A DNA stretch of 64,000 nt, from NCBI RefSeq assembly GCF_021917145.1, contig NC_061066.1:3021640-3085639 (forward strand). The letters run 5' to 3'. The DNA comes from Hypomesus transpacificus. Taxonomy: Eukaryota; Chordata; Actinopteri; Osmeriformes; Osmeridae. Positions 30,701-42,715 of the stretch are shown in pieces. Position 1 is the first letter of the stretch. Each line of letters opens with the position of its first letter. The notes beneath the pieces were generated by a model. That model ran no database searches. It saw only the letters and a list, made by a program, of their open reading frames with translations, and was not told where the DNA came from. A program made the translations under genes and the position numbers.

Positions 30701-32114
30701 ATGTTTTGTAAAGCAACACAGCAGTGGTGAGACGACATGGGGAGGGGCTCCGAGGTGAATGGCACTGTCATTAATACCTGTCAATTCATTCTCCAACTAC
30801 AGCGCCTCAGCACAGTGGGGGGGGGGGGGGGGGGGTGAGACTGTACACACCCACCCGTTCCTCTCCCGCGGGCATCTGTCCCCCTCCCTCCCCCCTCCCC
30901 TTTTCTCTCTGTCGCTCTGAGGTTCTTTCTAATACTAGATCCCACCAGGGTGGCCCCCTGCTGTTCTACAACCAAGCAGGAGAGTGTGATAACAACAGAA
31001 CAACACACGCATGCTCGTCCAGCCAGAACTCTCCAGAGACCAGAGGTTCAGATTAGACGTAATAACCAGCACTCGCAACGCCCCCGTAAAACGACATTGC
31101 ATAAACAAACAATTAGACAGGAACGATTTACAAACTGCATGCCGAGTTAGGAGAAGTTCCTCATTTTAGACATGGGTAACAGTATACTTGCCCACGTTTG
31201 CTAACTTGTACTGCAGTGTGGCTGTTCCTCCCAGCTTCAGCTCTATGCCTACATGGGTAGGAGCCCATGTGGATCCGCCCTCAGCTGGCCCCTGCCTCCC
31301 CCTCCCTCCATGCCCAGGAAGCACACTCCCTCTCAGGCTTTCTGCGTAGACCAACCCTCCCTGTCCATCCCACAAGCACTCCCAAGGATTTGTCCTCCTC
31401 TGACTCACAGTCCTGCTCAATGACTGAGGCAGCACAACACAGAGACAAAGAAAGACAGAGAGACAGAGACAGAGAGAGAGAGCGAGAGAGCGAGAGAGCG
31501 AGAGAGCAAAAGGAAGAGAACAAAGAGAGAGAGAGAGAACAGGGAAGTGAAGCAGGGAGGAAATGGTGCCACAGAAAGCGATAACTATGAAGAAAGTTCT
31601 CATCTCTGCTGTAAACGACTTCCTCTGAACCAACCTTGATGTTGCTCATGCTGCCTGCCGTCGTGTCCTCCCCTCCTCCTTCTCCTCTTCCGTCCTCGCT
31701 GGCGCCTGGAGGCTGGGAGCTGACACCGGGGCAAAAGGTCAGAGGTCAAAGCAAGAGTTTGTTGGTCTAGATTGGAATAAGCAGTTTCTGGGAATCTCTC
31801 TCGCTCTCTCTGTGTCACTCCGTGTAGTTCTCTCTTTCTAAGGAAGCAGCTGAGGTCACTGACTGTGACAGACTGACTGGATGCTACAGCCAAAGCACAG
31901 GTGCATTATGGGTATGCAAAACACAGCTGAAGTGGGCCAATACTCATCTCTCACACACACCTTTGGCGTCAAGAACAAAATAACAGGTGTTTGACTTGCA
32001 AATTAGATTAGAAAGAGAGACAAAAGTCTGTGGAGACTTAAACAATGCTCTCGGTAAGATCGTTTTCAGCTTCAAATCACTTGGCCGTTCTGACTAGTCA
32101 TGAGTCACAGACAA

Positions 32115-32145
<31 letters not shown>

Positions 32146-32678
32146 CCCTGACACAGATACATTTGTTCTCACCTCCCAGTTAGATACATGGTTTCATCCA
32201 GCACAGGTGAGGTGCAGCTCGGAGATACCATCTCCACAGGGCCAGGGGGGCTGGGTCCGGGGGTGAGCGTTCGGTCTTGGTCCGGTGACGAAGAGCTCGG
32301 ATCCTGGGCTGGGGCCTCGGGAGGGGGCGTGGCAGAGTCAAAGGTCACTGCATCTGCAGAGTGGAGGGGAGGAGCCATCAGGGTCTGATGTGATGACACT
32401 GGGAACACACACACACACACACTTGGATCCCCGTCGTGGGAAGGAGAGCAGACACCAGCTCAGCAAAGCTACTGCCGTGAGTGGCACGGAGCTCTCTGAA
32501 TAGAACGTGCATGTCAGGGCATGATGAGTCACTGTGAGGGTGAAGTTTAACAGAGTGGGAGGAGTGTGAAAAAAAGATATAGAGACAAGAAAAAGGAGAG
32601 GGAGACAGATGAAAAAGGGAAGGAGGAAGGGAAAAGCATCCGAACAAGAGGCAGAGGAAGAGAGGCAGAGAGAGAGGC

Positions 32679-32717
<39 letters not shown>

Positions 32718-35700
32718 CAAAGAGAGAGAGGCAAAGAGAGAGAGGCAGAGAGAGAGAGGCAGAGAGAGAGAGGCATAGAGAAAGAGAGAGAGAGAGACAG
32801 ACATCTTACCACCGGCGCCTGTGTGGGAGGGTGGATGGAGAGCATCACTGCCGACAGCCTGCGGGTGGGCGTCCGAGAGCCCAGTGCACTCTGGGAGTTT
32901 GGCCTCCTGAAGCAGAACAGACGATGGCGCAGACGGAATGACTCAACGGAAGAACACACACAGGGACAAGTGACCTTAGACCAGAGGGACTATGTAAACA
33001 ATGCAGAAAGAGCCCATCTCAACCCACACGCTACCGTGTGAGACACCCCAGTAGGTTAGGCTGATGTGGGGGTGAGCAGGCCTGGGTAGGACAGGCCTCA
33101 AGAGCATTTCAAGTCCTGCTATGGGAGATGAGAGACCTGGAGCTAGCAGTCTATATAAGGACGCCTGTCTTAGCCTAGCACAGAGCCTGCTGGAACCGAC
33201 GCTTCAGCCTGATGAGGGACAACTGGCAGGGAGGATTTGCTAGTCAAATGCGTGAGAGATTGAGAAAGAGAGAGATGGAGAAAGAGACCTTGTGCGAGTC
33301 CTGGTGTGATGGGCGTGGGGCGGTGTGTGCATGGGGGAGGGAAATAAAGGGAGGGATGAAAGTCAACTCTGTGGTTAAGAGTGCGACAGTGCGTGCGTCT
33401 CCGTATTCGGAAATATACTCGTCCGTGGTCCTGCTATCCTCTCAGAAGGGGGAGGGGGGTCCGTGGTCCTGCTATCCACTCAGAAGGGGGGGGGGGGTTC
33501 CCCCAGTGGGTTCAACAGTTTCCTGTTTTCAGCTTTCCACTTCACGGCCACTGCACAGGAAGCCGCAGTGTGACATCCACTCTCACTGATCTGCAGCCAG
33601 TTAGAAGTTTCCCCTTGAGCTGGCCAAAGTTAGTGTTTAGTGAGGGATGACTGGTCCTAGACCAGCGCATAAGGCAGCTTCTAGCAGGAAGGAGCATCTG
33701 TTATAAAGCTGTCATCATTAAGGTGTCGGCTGGTCACAGTCTCACTCACACAACGATGACTATTGAAACTACTATTGCATCAAGTTATTCTCAGAGCTCA
33801 AGCGCATCAAGAGCAACAACTGCCTTCCTTGAAACACACCACACCTAAAAAGATCATCCAAACACTTTCTGGTGTATAGCTTCATTGACTTTTCGGAAAG
33901 CTAATTCTGTTCACTTAAGATCACCATTGCACCAGGCCTGAGTACAGCATGTACAGTACACTGAGACTACTAAGTTGTGCCATCTACCTGTAGAGATTCA
34001 CTGTCGTTCTTCAGATCAGGCTCCGGTAATGCTGTCGTTTCTGAGAGAGAAAGAGAGAGGGAGGGATGAAGGGGGAGAGAAAGATAAGCAGGGGTGAGGA
34101 AGATGGAGAAAGGGGGAGAGGGGTTTAGGGTAGACCGACGGAGAGAGTGATGGATGGAGGAAAAGAATGCTAGGGAAAAAAAGAAAAAAGTAGTTAGCGC
34201 TGGGATGATCTCAGTGACCCGTCCTGCCGGTGGCAGCAGGCGGATCCCCTCACAGGGGTCTACCTTTGACCATATTACAGCCGTTTCAGCGGCAAGGGGT
34301 GAGAGGTTACACCTCCAAGAATGGGGGGAGGGGGGGGGGGCTGCAGCCGTGACCGCAGCCTACCAGCGTGTCTGTCTGAGAGGCTGGCAGCCAGTCAGGC
34401 ACACTGAGGAATGGAGCAAGATTACTGCACTCCTCTCCTGGGTTTAGACTACTCTGACACCTGGCCATAGAAGGGCCTAGCAGGCCTTGCAGTCACTCGA
34501 AGTACAGGGACACACTAAAGTAGGTTTAAGACACACACACACACACACACACCCACCCACCACACTAAAGAATGGGCCCTTAGGAGCCCCTGGATAAGAC
34601 ACCCATAGAAGGCTGGGGCCTGTATGTGTCAGAGCTAGTGCTTCAAGGTTGGCTGAGTTCTCTGTGACTCCAGGGATTACAGAAGGATAATCCACACAAA
34701 CATACACATACTGTTGGACCTGCTAACCTCTCCAGTTCAGCCAAGAGTCAGGTCGCTCCACAAACTTGGGAAAAGCGAACGCAAGGACACAGCACGAACC
34801 CACCCGAGCCCTGTAACTGAGGAGAACTGAAATCCTCAAGAGGATTCCGTACGAAAAATCCTCCAAATCCATCTCACCGCAACCCACACCAAAAGATCAA
34901 AAGAGTATGCTTTGGGCCCCACTCACCAGCCTCCTCTCCCTCTGTGCTTCTTGGTGGGGGAGAGAGCCCCCTGGGCTCCTCCTGGACCTCTGACCCCTCT
35001 CCTCCTACCACCGTCCAGCGCTCCTCCCCCTCCTCCCCTGGCTGGTCCGCCAGCTGGTCCCCTGGTGGCCTCGTCCCCCCGGGGCCCTCGGGCCGGTAGT
35101 CCCGGTAACGCTCGTCCACCTCGGCCCTCAGGAAGTCCTGGAGGGCAAACTCCTCGTCCCAGTCCAGATCCTCCCCCGGCTGCACACACAGCAGCCAGTC
35201 AAAACTACTGGAAAAAACTGACCAATCCCTTCAGTGAGTAGTTGATCACTTCAGTTGCTCCTGAATGTGGTAACGCTGATAGGTTCAGTGAGAGCGTCAA
35301 ACGGAGAGCTGGGAGAAGTACTAGTAACTGGAGGGCTGTTCTCCCGTTAGAAAATGGCGAAGGGGCAGAGAAGATAATGTTGATGATGGTTGCGCCTAAA
35401 ATAATGTTTCTGAGTATGTGTGTAATGTGTGGGAGAGCGCGTGCGTGTGTGTTTGAGTGGTGAGAAAGCGTCTGTGTGATTGTGGCGAGTGCGTCCAATG
35501 CAGCCGCCCACACAAACACTCAGTCCTCTAGCGTTTCCATCAAACAGCCTAACCATCTGTGCTGAGATGTTTTCTGGAGTTCCTGTGTTGCACTATGCAG
35601 CTCTACTGCTCTATGTAGACGGCTCTCTCTCTCCAATCCTCCCTGACCTCATCCTTTACTTCACACCTGTTCCTCTTTGACAGCAGGAGATCAGATTTTC

Positions 35701-38700
35701 CTCGGAAACTAGCCATTTACCGCCCCCCCCCCCCCCACCTCCATCTCTACCTCTATCATCATCTTCATCCACTCCTTTTCATCCCCCACCATCGCTCTCC
35801 CTCCTCCTGGGTCACCCCTCCGTCCCCCCCTAACCTCTTCTCCGTCGATGGGCGTCTGGCAGCTGGCCTCCCGGCTGTCCTGAGGGGTCTTCAGCTGCTC
35901 CAGCTCCTCCTTCAGCTGCTGCTTCTGGTTCTCCTGCTCCTGGACACTGAACACACACACACAGGGTGTCAGTCAGGGAGGAACACACCAGCGATATCCC
36001 AGATCCACACACACAGATCTCAGTAAGCCAGCTGAGGACAGGAAGATCAATAACATACTGTACCCAATCCGTAGGCCCAGGCAGTGCCCCATGCTCTGGC
36101 CCAGTGTGAGCAGTGTCTATCTCCTGTCCTTCCAGTCTCTCTCTCACACACACAGCACACACAGCTGGCCAGGCCACACCGCTCTCCCACACTGCCCCTC
36201 TCCCTTTTATCTGGAGCTGGTTCCACTTCCCTGAACACCAACACACACACACACACACACACACAGGCAGGCAGGTGCACACGGTCAAGCACGCACACAC
36301 ACGCACACATTAAATTAAGTCCCTACTGGGTCTGAGTCCAATAGCCAGTGGTCGCGGGTCAGTCGGAACGGGGTGGACCTCAACACAGCAGGGCAGCTGA
36401 TCCAGGTCCCTCCTTCTGTGAGACACTAGGCTGGATAAACTCAGAGCTCTTTACAGCACCTTCCCTTCTCCGTCTCCCTCCCTTCCTTCCAAACCGTTCC
36501 ACTGGCTGATACACTTATTAGGCACCCCACAACCCGTACTTGAATACACACACGCACTAACCGGACAGAAAGGTGCAGGATCTCTGTGCGTGAGCGCCTC
36601 ATGTTGCTGGCCATCTTGATCAGCTCCTTCTCCAGGGAGTCGGTGTACTGGTCCAGTTGCTCCAGGCTCAGGGCCCACTGTGTCCTCCTCGCATCCAGCT
36701 CACACTGCACCGTCTGTGGGGAGAGAAGGGGCCAGAGAGTCAGCGTCTTCCTGGAGGCCCAGACCGAGGAGTCAGTCACCTGGATATGACCAACAGTATT
36801 CTGCTAACTGGCTTGTTGTTGTGGTCTGCTGAAACAGGGGATATAGGCGGATTTAGAGTGACTGAAAGCAGAGAGTTCAGTGCCAATAGGTACAGGATAT
36901 TATAGGAGGTTGTGGGTAGAACTTAGCTGAACCAATAAGCAGGCTCGTTCAGATAATGTTTATTCTGTTGTACGACTGGACGTGACAATGAATGCAGGGT
37001 GGTACAAAGCTGGGAGGGAGGGCTGTAGAGGGAAACAAAGATAAGGGGGTGGGTGGGATGCCTGTATGTGTTCACGCTACAGTCCACTAACTGGTCAGTA
37101 CTGAATGAGTGCGTGCACGCGAGAGAGAGAGAGTATGAGGAAACAGAGAGAGTGTGTTACGCAACATTCTAGGTAAGGGAGCTGTGGAGAGTCAAGAGTG
37201 GCCATCTTATGTAACTATCAGAGAGAGAGGGGGACAAAAAGCAACCAAAACACTGCCTACTCTCCGCTACACCCTCCACTGTGTGTGCACCTGTATGTGC
37301 CCATCTGTGTGTGTGTGTGTTTTACTCAGCTCACCTGTAGGCGCGGGTCACAGACGGCCTCTGTCCCCCCATGCTGGTCCAGGAGAGCCCTGAGTGTCAC
37401 CAGGACTGAGACACCCTCCTCATCAAATTCTGTTTTCTGGAAACAACAACAACAATAGGCTCTAATGCAATACAACTGACCGGCCTCTCGCCAGTTCCAT
37501 AACACAGCTTTATGAGAGACTTTTCAGACATCTTTTCCAGATACCAGTTTGGTGATGGTGTTCTTGAACTCCTGTGACATGTGCTCAGGGGAGGGGCCCT
37601 GGAAGAGAAGCAGCACTTCCTTGTCCAGGGTCTCGTCCATTGGAGACACGAAACTCGGGTTGGATGACAGACGCTCTGCCCCCTGGTGGGAGAAACGGAG
37701 CCAGGGAGGGGCAGTCAGAAGCCTCGGGTATGTGAACCCAAACATCTATTAAACATTGTACTGTTTCCCATTCATATTCTTATATTCCTATTCTTGTTTT
37801 TAATAGATTTGATATTCTATTTATTGAATTTTTAGATTGTAGTTCTTAGAATTAGTTACCTGGGTCCAAGAGCAATATTATTATTATTTTTGTGTGTTGC
37901 AGTAAGGAGCTACTCGAGGTAGCGTGGGAGTGTTAACTAGAATCCGAACATCATCAGAGTGTGTAGTGGCTCTGGATGACACAGAGGATGTGCACTGGGA
38001 AGTGGAGGATGAGGGGGACGAGTACAGCCACGGTTCACATGTGTGGGAGGACTGAGAGGATGAGTGTGAGACGAGAGCGGGAGTTAGGAGAGGGATGAGG
38101 AGAGGAGACGAGGTGAGAGGGAAAATGGAGGATGACTCACGCAAAAGGAGAGGGAGAGGATGGAACAGACAAGAGAGGGATACAACAGGGGGAACATGAG
38201 AGGAGAGGGAGGGGCGTGTTTGTGTGTTTGTGTTCAGGTTGGTGCTGACCTCAAGAGGATTCTGGGCCAGGGCCAGTTCTGTCTGGAGAGAGCCTGAGGC
38301 CATCTGGTTCAACCTGTAGGCCACTGAGAGGGACAGCCCCACCCTGCAGAGGGAGAGAGGGAGAGGGGGAGAGAGGGAGAGAGGGAGAGGGGGGGAGGGA
38401 GAGGGGGAGAGCGGGAATGAGGGAGGGGCAGAAGAGGAGGGTGAAACTAATGCTAGACACAGCCTCCATGTAGAAAGTCCGTCATGCCTCCAGGGAGGAT
38501 GAGCGCGGTCCGAGTGAGGACTCACGGAGACGACATGTCAGGCTGCATCAGGTGCATGTGACTCGCCAGCTTGCTCTTGTCGGCTCGCAGAAGCTGCCGC
38601 ACAAACACACAACGTTTCAACGTCAGCTTTGATCAAGGCGAGCGGACTCCATTAATCAGTCAATCGAATACACGACTGGAGAGGAGAGTGACTTTGCAGG

Positions 38701-41700
38701 TGGGCAGAACTGGAGGTTCTGACACACACACCTCTGTAACAGAAGAGTACTCCTCCAATGCAGCCCTCAGCTCCTTTATTTGACTACTCCGCTGAGAAGG
38801 AGAAAAAGCACGTTACAGGACACATAACAGCTCTTACAGGCCAGAAAAATAAACACATCTTCACTTTAGACAAGTCAGTAAATGTGTTGTTTTACTACGG
38901 GGTTTCAAAACGGCCATTTCAATTTCCTGACCTCAAGTAGAAGAGAATCCTTCTCATTCACAACGCCATCGTAGGAGTGGATCTGCACCTGGTGATGGGA
39001 GAAAGTGTCAACCTAACGACCCAGCTGCCACACACACACACACTCAGTGGAGTGTGGACCCACCTGTAGCTCTGTGTTAAGGTCACACAGCTCCATCATC
39101 CTCTTCTGAAGGTCATCCATCTCCATGGTGACCTTGATGTTCTGAGGAGGAGGTAGTGGAAGGTTACCATGACATCCAGCTGGTTTTCTGACAACGGCTC
39201 CATGAATATATATACCTCAAATGGACGGTGAAAGTTTACATGTATTCATTTAGCAGACGCTTTTCTCCAAAGCGAGTTATGAAAGTGATTGAAGATGAGC
39301 AGGTTCCATCTGACTCCGGAGAGGAGAAGTAACAAGGCACGCTCTGTGTGGCAAGCGAGCATGCCTGCGTGCATGTGTGTGTGTGTACGCTCTACCTCCT
39401 CCTGCAGAGAGGCGATCTTAGCGATGAGGGACTGGTTCTCTCGTTCCTGCGAGTGTAGAAACCCCACGGTACGAGCTGTTACACATCCCATGTATGGATA
39501 CCAAAGAACACAGGCTATACAGATTCGGGCATCGTAGGTACGTAAGATACTCCTATTTGAATGACTACAGTGTCAAGAGATTGTGTGTGGTCTGTGTGGT
39601 CTCCTGGTGTGGGCTGGGTCTGTGCAGCCGGGGGCCAGACGCTCACCATGTGTTTGCTGTGTGCCGAGGCGCGGGCGCGGCCCTCCTCCGTGCAGCTCAG
39701 GGTCATCTTCATCTCCTCCACCTCCTCCTTCAGCAGCTTCTCCTTCTGAGCCAGCTGGTGACCCCTGGGGGCACGGGAGACAAGGGGGGGCTCACACTTG
39801 GACCGTGTGTGGGCTCGTGTTTGTGTAATGTGTCATGAGATAGAGAGGCCATGCCAGTCTGCATGAGTGTGTGTGTGTGTGTGAGTGAGAGAGAGAGAGT
39901 GTGTGTGTGTGTGTGTACATCTTGGCCTGGCTGCGGAGCTGCTCGTTCTCCTCGGCCAGTCTCAGGTTGGTGTCCTCCATGGCCTCCATGGCTTGCTTTA
40001 GCTTGCGGACATCCTCCTGCAGCTTGTGGTTGCTGAACTGGAGGTCTGCCACACAGTACACCAGGTCTGACGTCTCCCTGCGGGGACACACACACACACA
40101 CGTTCAGGACACACAGAAACAGCAAACCAATGAACACAAGTCAGGTTTACATGCACACAAACAAATACATAACACATGAATGCCAGACAAGACACACACA
40201 CACTTGCTTCCTTTTAGGACACGCACAAGCACACGCACACACACACACACTCGCACTACTCACAGGTCTCCCCGTGACGCCTCGCCTCCAAACGCCTCCA
40301 GACTTCCAGAGGTCATGTTTAGCAGCACAGACCTCTTAGCTGCAGCCCAGACACACACAGAAACACTCAGACAGGAAATCATTACCCTGGATCTCGCTTA
40401 ACCATATCCATGCTATCATTTGGATGAAACCATGGCAGCGAATGTTGGCGGCAATTTGTCTTGAGACAGCAGATCTCATGTTAAGATACACACACACACA
40501 TACAAAGACAGACACACACTGAAGGTCTCACCTGCTAGACTTTCCTTGAGTCTGACTGAGTCCTGCTGAGTGAGTTCCTCTGCTGACTCGTCCCTGTGGA
40601 GGAGAGAGCGGGGAGCAGCGTCACACACACACACACCGCCAAAGGCTACCGAGGCTGGGAGAAACCACAACACACACATCACAGGGTCTGGTGTTGACCA
40701 GGCCGTCTCGAAAAAGACAAGCGGCTCTTTAACTAGAGCACTAGATGCCAGATATAGTTTGTCCTTCTCCCCCCTCCCCCTAACCTCTCTCTCTCTAACA
40801 GAGATTGTGTACACGTTAAAAGAAATTTGTTGGGGCCTAGCCCTGGTCGTTGTACAGAGCACTGAACATCATTTGAACAGATTTCAGTCTTGTGTATGGT
40901 GTATGTTCAGGACACTCTCTCGTACCTCAGCCAAGCAACTGGATTAAAGAGCTCTAGCACCTCCTAGATGTCTAATAGGACAACTGCAGTCTCATATCAG
41001 CCACGTTACATTTCCACAGCTTAAATGGGTCGGGGTAGGGAAATCTATCAGCCTAGTTTGATTTCAACCTCCTGCTTCAGTAAATCACAGAGCTGAGCGT
41101 GGTTAGGGTGAAAGGTTAAAAGGTCGCACGATGCGTTAGCGTTGAGGTTCCCGTTACCCGCTGTTGCGGCAGTCGTCGATCCACTCCTTCATGACGGCGT
41201 GGTAGGTGTCCAGGTCGATGGACACGTTTTTGTGCTCGGGGTCCAGCATGTTGCACAGGTCGTCCAGACCGCTGTCCTCTGACCCCCGGCTGGTGGTGTG
41301 CCGCAGGTAGTCCACGATACGGGACACATACACCTTCCCTGTCACACGCGGAAAAACCAGACATGAGGAAACAACGCAAACACAACCACACTTTGCCCTC
41401 TGTGGTCGTTCTGGCAGATCCTATAGTTTACAGCATAAGAAATACTTCAGGCAGGAATAACATGCTTTAAGGGTACAGTAGTGACACGAAGTTATAAGTA
41501 TGGAGTGTGTGTGTGTGTGTACCTCGACGCTGGGTATCACAGGCGTGGAAGATGGTATCCAGCAGGTCCTCTTCACAGATGAGGCTGACCTCAGCCATCG
41601 CCTCCTTCCTGGCATCAGAAGAGAAGAGACTTCCTACACAAACACAAGCGCACCCACGTTATATGTGCAGCTGGGTCTTAAACAGCATTAAGGTACATTC

Positions 41701-42687
41701 ACGTTGAACGACAAGAAAGGAAACAGTGCGTCTCATTGTTCTCGGTCGTCCCTGGAGGCCACACAGAACAATCCTCAAGTTGCATCCCCCCCCAGCATTT
41801 GAACAGAGATGCTAAAAATAGGCACAATACCAAGTACGTGATGACGTCACATTGGAGACCCAAGTGAGTCCCTCCAGGCTCATCCCTCTCTTGCCAAGAA
41901 AGAGCTTTCGTATTTTAGCGGGGGAAGCAGTGGAATTAAAACCTTCACTATGGATCCAGACCATCACTCGAGCAAGAGGGAGTGAGGGAGTGTGTGTGTG
42001 TGTGTGTCTATATGGTGTACTGCTGGTTTCTTTCCTACCGTCGCCTCCCATGGAGAGCCTCTTGACCACCAGGGCTGGGTAGGGCAGCTCACACTCCAGG
42101 GGGTTGGCCGACTCTCCAGAGCAGAAGTTCAGGTTGTAGGAGAGCGTGCTGTGCGTCTGGGAGTGGGTGAGAGAGAGCGGGGAGTTCCTGTGCCCCTCTC
42201 TCTCTCTGTCCGTCCCCTCAGGCTGGGTGAACTGACCTCCTTGGGAGAAACTGAAGTAGGGCTCGCCACTCTGGGTAGCCGGGGTGGAGCATGTCCTCTG
42301 CCACCCCCTAAACTGGCCCTGGCCCTGGCCCCGCCTCTCCCCTAGGGTACTGGTGATGGTGAAGGTGGCGTTTGTCGGGGTGGGGGTGGTGGAAGCCGGT
42401 GTGGAAGGGATGGCGGGGGTGGACGGACCGAGGGCCGTCCGGGGGCTCTTGGGAGAACTCGCGGGGGTCAACATGCTCTGGTCTATGCCATCTTCTCCAC
42501 GGATGGTGCGTTTCTTCAGGAAGGACTCCAGGTTTTGCTTGAGGCCTGCCTGGGGGCTGTTGTAGCTACTGGAGATCAGCTTGGGGATGTGGTAGGGTGA
42601 GTCAGAGGTGTACCGCTGGATGGTCTGCAACTTGCGGCAGATGCTGTCCACGGGGTTGTGCCTTCTTTGCTGGGTGGAGCAGTCCAT
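24756..42687 (-). CDS. irag2: irag2 (LRMP), long form: KASH5-like EF-hand and coiled coil plus IRAG region and KASH-like membrane anchor
   Basis: IRAG2/LRMP is an ER/nuclear-envelope tail-anchored protein that associates with IP3 receptors; the zebrafish orthologue is known from the futile cycle mutant as a KASH protein for pronuclear congression. Exons: 42687-42039, 41633-41523, 41338-41158, 40593-40532, 40339-40264, 40077-39919, 39764-39647, 39446-39396, 39141-39064, 38988-38932, 38791-38732, 38593-38526, 38343-38250, 37682-37545, 37436-37335, 36713-36562, 35946-35835, 35179-34927, 34040-33988, 32906-32810, 32353-32173, 31719-31635, 31423-31196, 30181-30135, 29904-29819, 29708-29521, 28987-28903, 28673-28616, 28492-28465, 28192-28052, 27922-27788, 27703-27556, 27386-27343, 27229-27167, 27020-26962, 26821-26723, 26369-26250, 25035-24756. 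All phases agree: 1,581 aa. Residues about 235-315 are EF-hand-like (DTQRRGKVYVSRI, degenerate loops). Coiled coils run from about 360 to 750. IRAG/MRVI1-type coils are at about 1220-1361 (IGKAVEVMIQHVDNLRRMY). A TM segment lies at about 1523-1545, and a 36-residue luminal tail ends NGQPPV. An in-frame TGA at 42730-42732 supports the start unless an exon precedes an acceptor at 42716. Weakest exon: 31423-31196 (donor AAC|GTGGGC). Confidence 0.82.
25397..25424. repeat. Perfect 11-bp inverted repeat in the last irag2 intron
   Basis: GCGAAACATAA and TTATGTTTCGC flank a 6-nt loop TTAATC. The surrounding intron (25036-26249) is otherwise unique sequence with GA-rich and poly-C patches and no gene. 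Confidence 0.8.
30334..30342 (-). CDS. irag2: Alternative first coding exon of an irag2 short form
   Basis: ATGGGACAG followed by the donor GTACGC encodes MGQ in phase 0 and joins the exon at 30181-30135 (RLSQDQLPERVVAED). GCCATGG gives a strong Kozak context. The resulting protein would be 529 aa, close to mammalian LRMP (about 540-555 aa), and would lack the EF-hand and first coiled-coil half. An overlapping upstream ATG at 30347 opens a tiny uORF that stops just after the splice. Confidence 0.65.
30399..30406 (-). promoter_or_regulatory. TATA box of an internal irag2 promoter
   Basis: TATATAAG on the minus strand lies 57 nt upstream of the alternative MGQ start. A transcription start 25-30 nt downstream would give a 5' UTR of about 30 nt. 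The region 30407-31195 behind it has CA/GT repeats, a poly-G run at 30817-30835 and unique sequence, and no convincing exon. Confidence 0.6.
31437..31552 (-). repeat. GA-rich (sense CT) tract upstream of irag2 acceptor at 31424
   Basis: Imperfect GA repeats on the plus strand read as a CT tract in the irag2 transcript. The tract starts 13 nt upstream of the acceptor of the exon 31423-31196. Confidence 0.85.
32566..32800 (-). repeat. GA-rich (sense CT) low-complexity tract in irag2
   Basis: Purine-rich imperfect GA with interspersed GGCA units. It lies just downstream of the donor of exon 32906-32810 in the sense of the gene. The open frames across it are compositional. Confidence 0.85.
33421..33496. 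repeat. Two-copy 38-bp tandem repeat in an irag2 intron
   Basis: GTCCGTGGTCCTGCTATCC begins both units, each ending in a G run of different length (33421-33458 and 33459-33496). The intron 32907-33987 is otherwise unique with no gene. Confidence 0.8.
34041..37334 (-). other. Longer irag2 introns with low-complexity content
   Basis: Introns 34041-34926, 35180-35834, 35947-36561 and 36714-37334 hold CA repeats (e.g. 34533-34552, 36240-36264), a poly-C run at 35722-35736 and unique sequence. I saw no additional exon, RNA gene or mobile element in them. Confidence 0.6.
38344..38412 (-). repeat. GA-rich (sense CT) tract at irag2 acceptor 38343
   Basis: Imperfect GAGAGG units form the expanded pyrimidine tract directly upstream of exon 38343-38250. 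Confidence 0.8.
39236..39281 (-). mobile_element. SINE 3'-tail fragment in irag2 intron
   Basis: Contains ATTCATTTAGCAGACGCTTT, the reverse complement of the tail of the SINE at 14832-15017, with only the last about 45 bp retained. The fragment is in the sense orientation of irag2. Confidence 0.55.
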
Positions 42688-42715
42688 GTCGGGGTTGGAG
42701 AGTGCAGACCCAGAT

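Noticed and set aside
30781-31008. Possible extra irag2 exon with a glycine-rich reading frame
   Set aside because: The frame runs through a poly-G/C tract, and no acceptor and donor pair fits the flanking phases.
41812-42038. Continuation of irag2 exon 1 past 42039 in one open frame
   Set aside because: A donor GTAGGA at 42038 joins in phase to an exon encoding GSLFSSDARKEAM; the read-through part lies in CA repeats and has no family resemblance.
31196-42687. A separate KASH5-like gene next to a short irag2
   Set aside because: No terminal exon, stop or poly(A) signal separates the halves, and every intron phase between them is compatible. Kept as an alternative because the junction exon 31423-31196 is weak.
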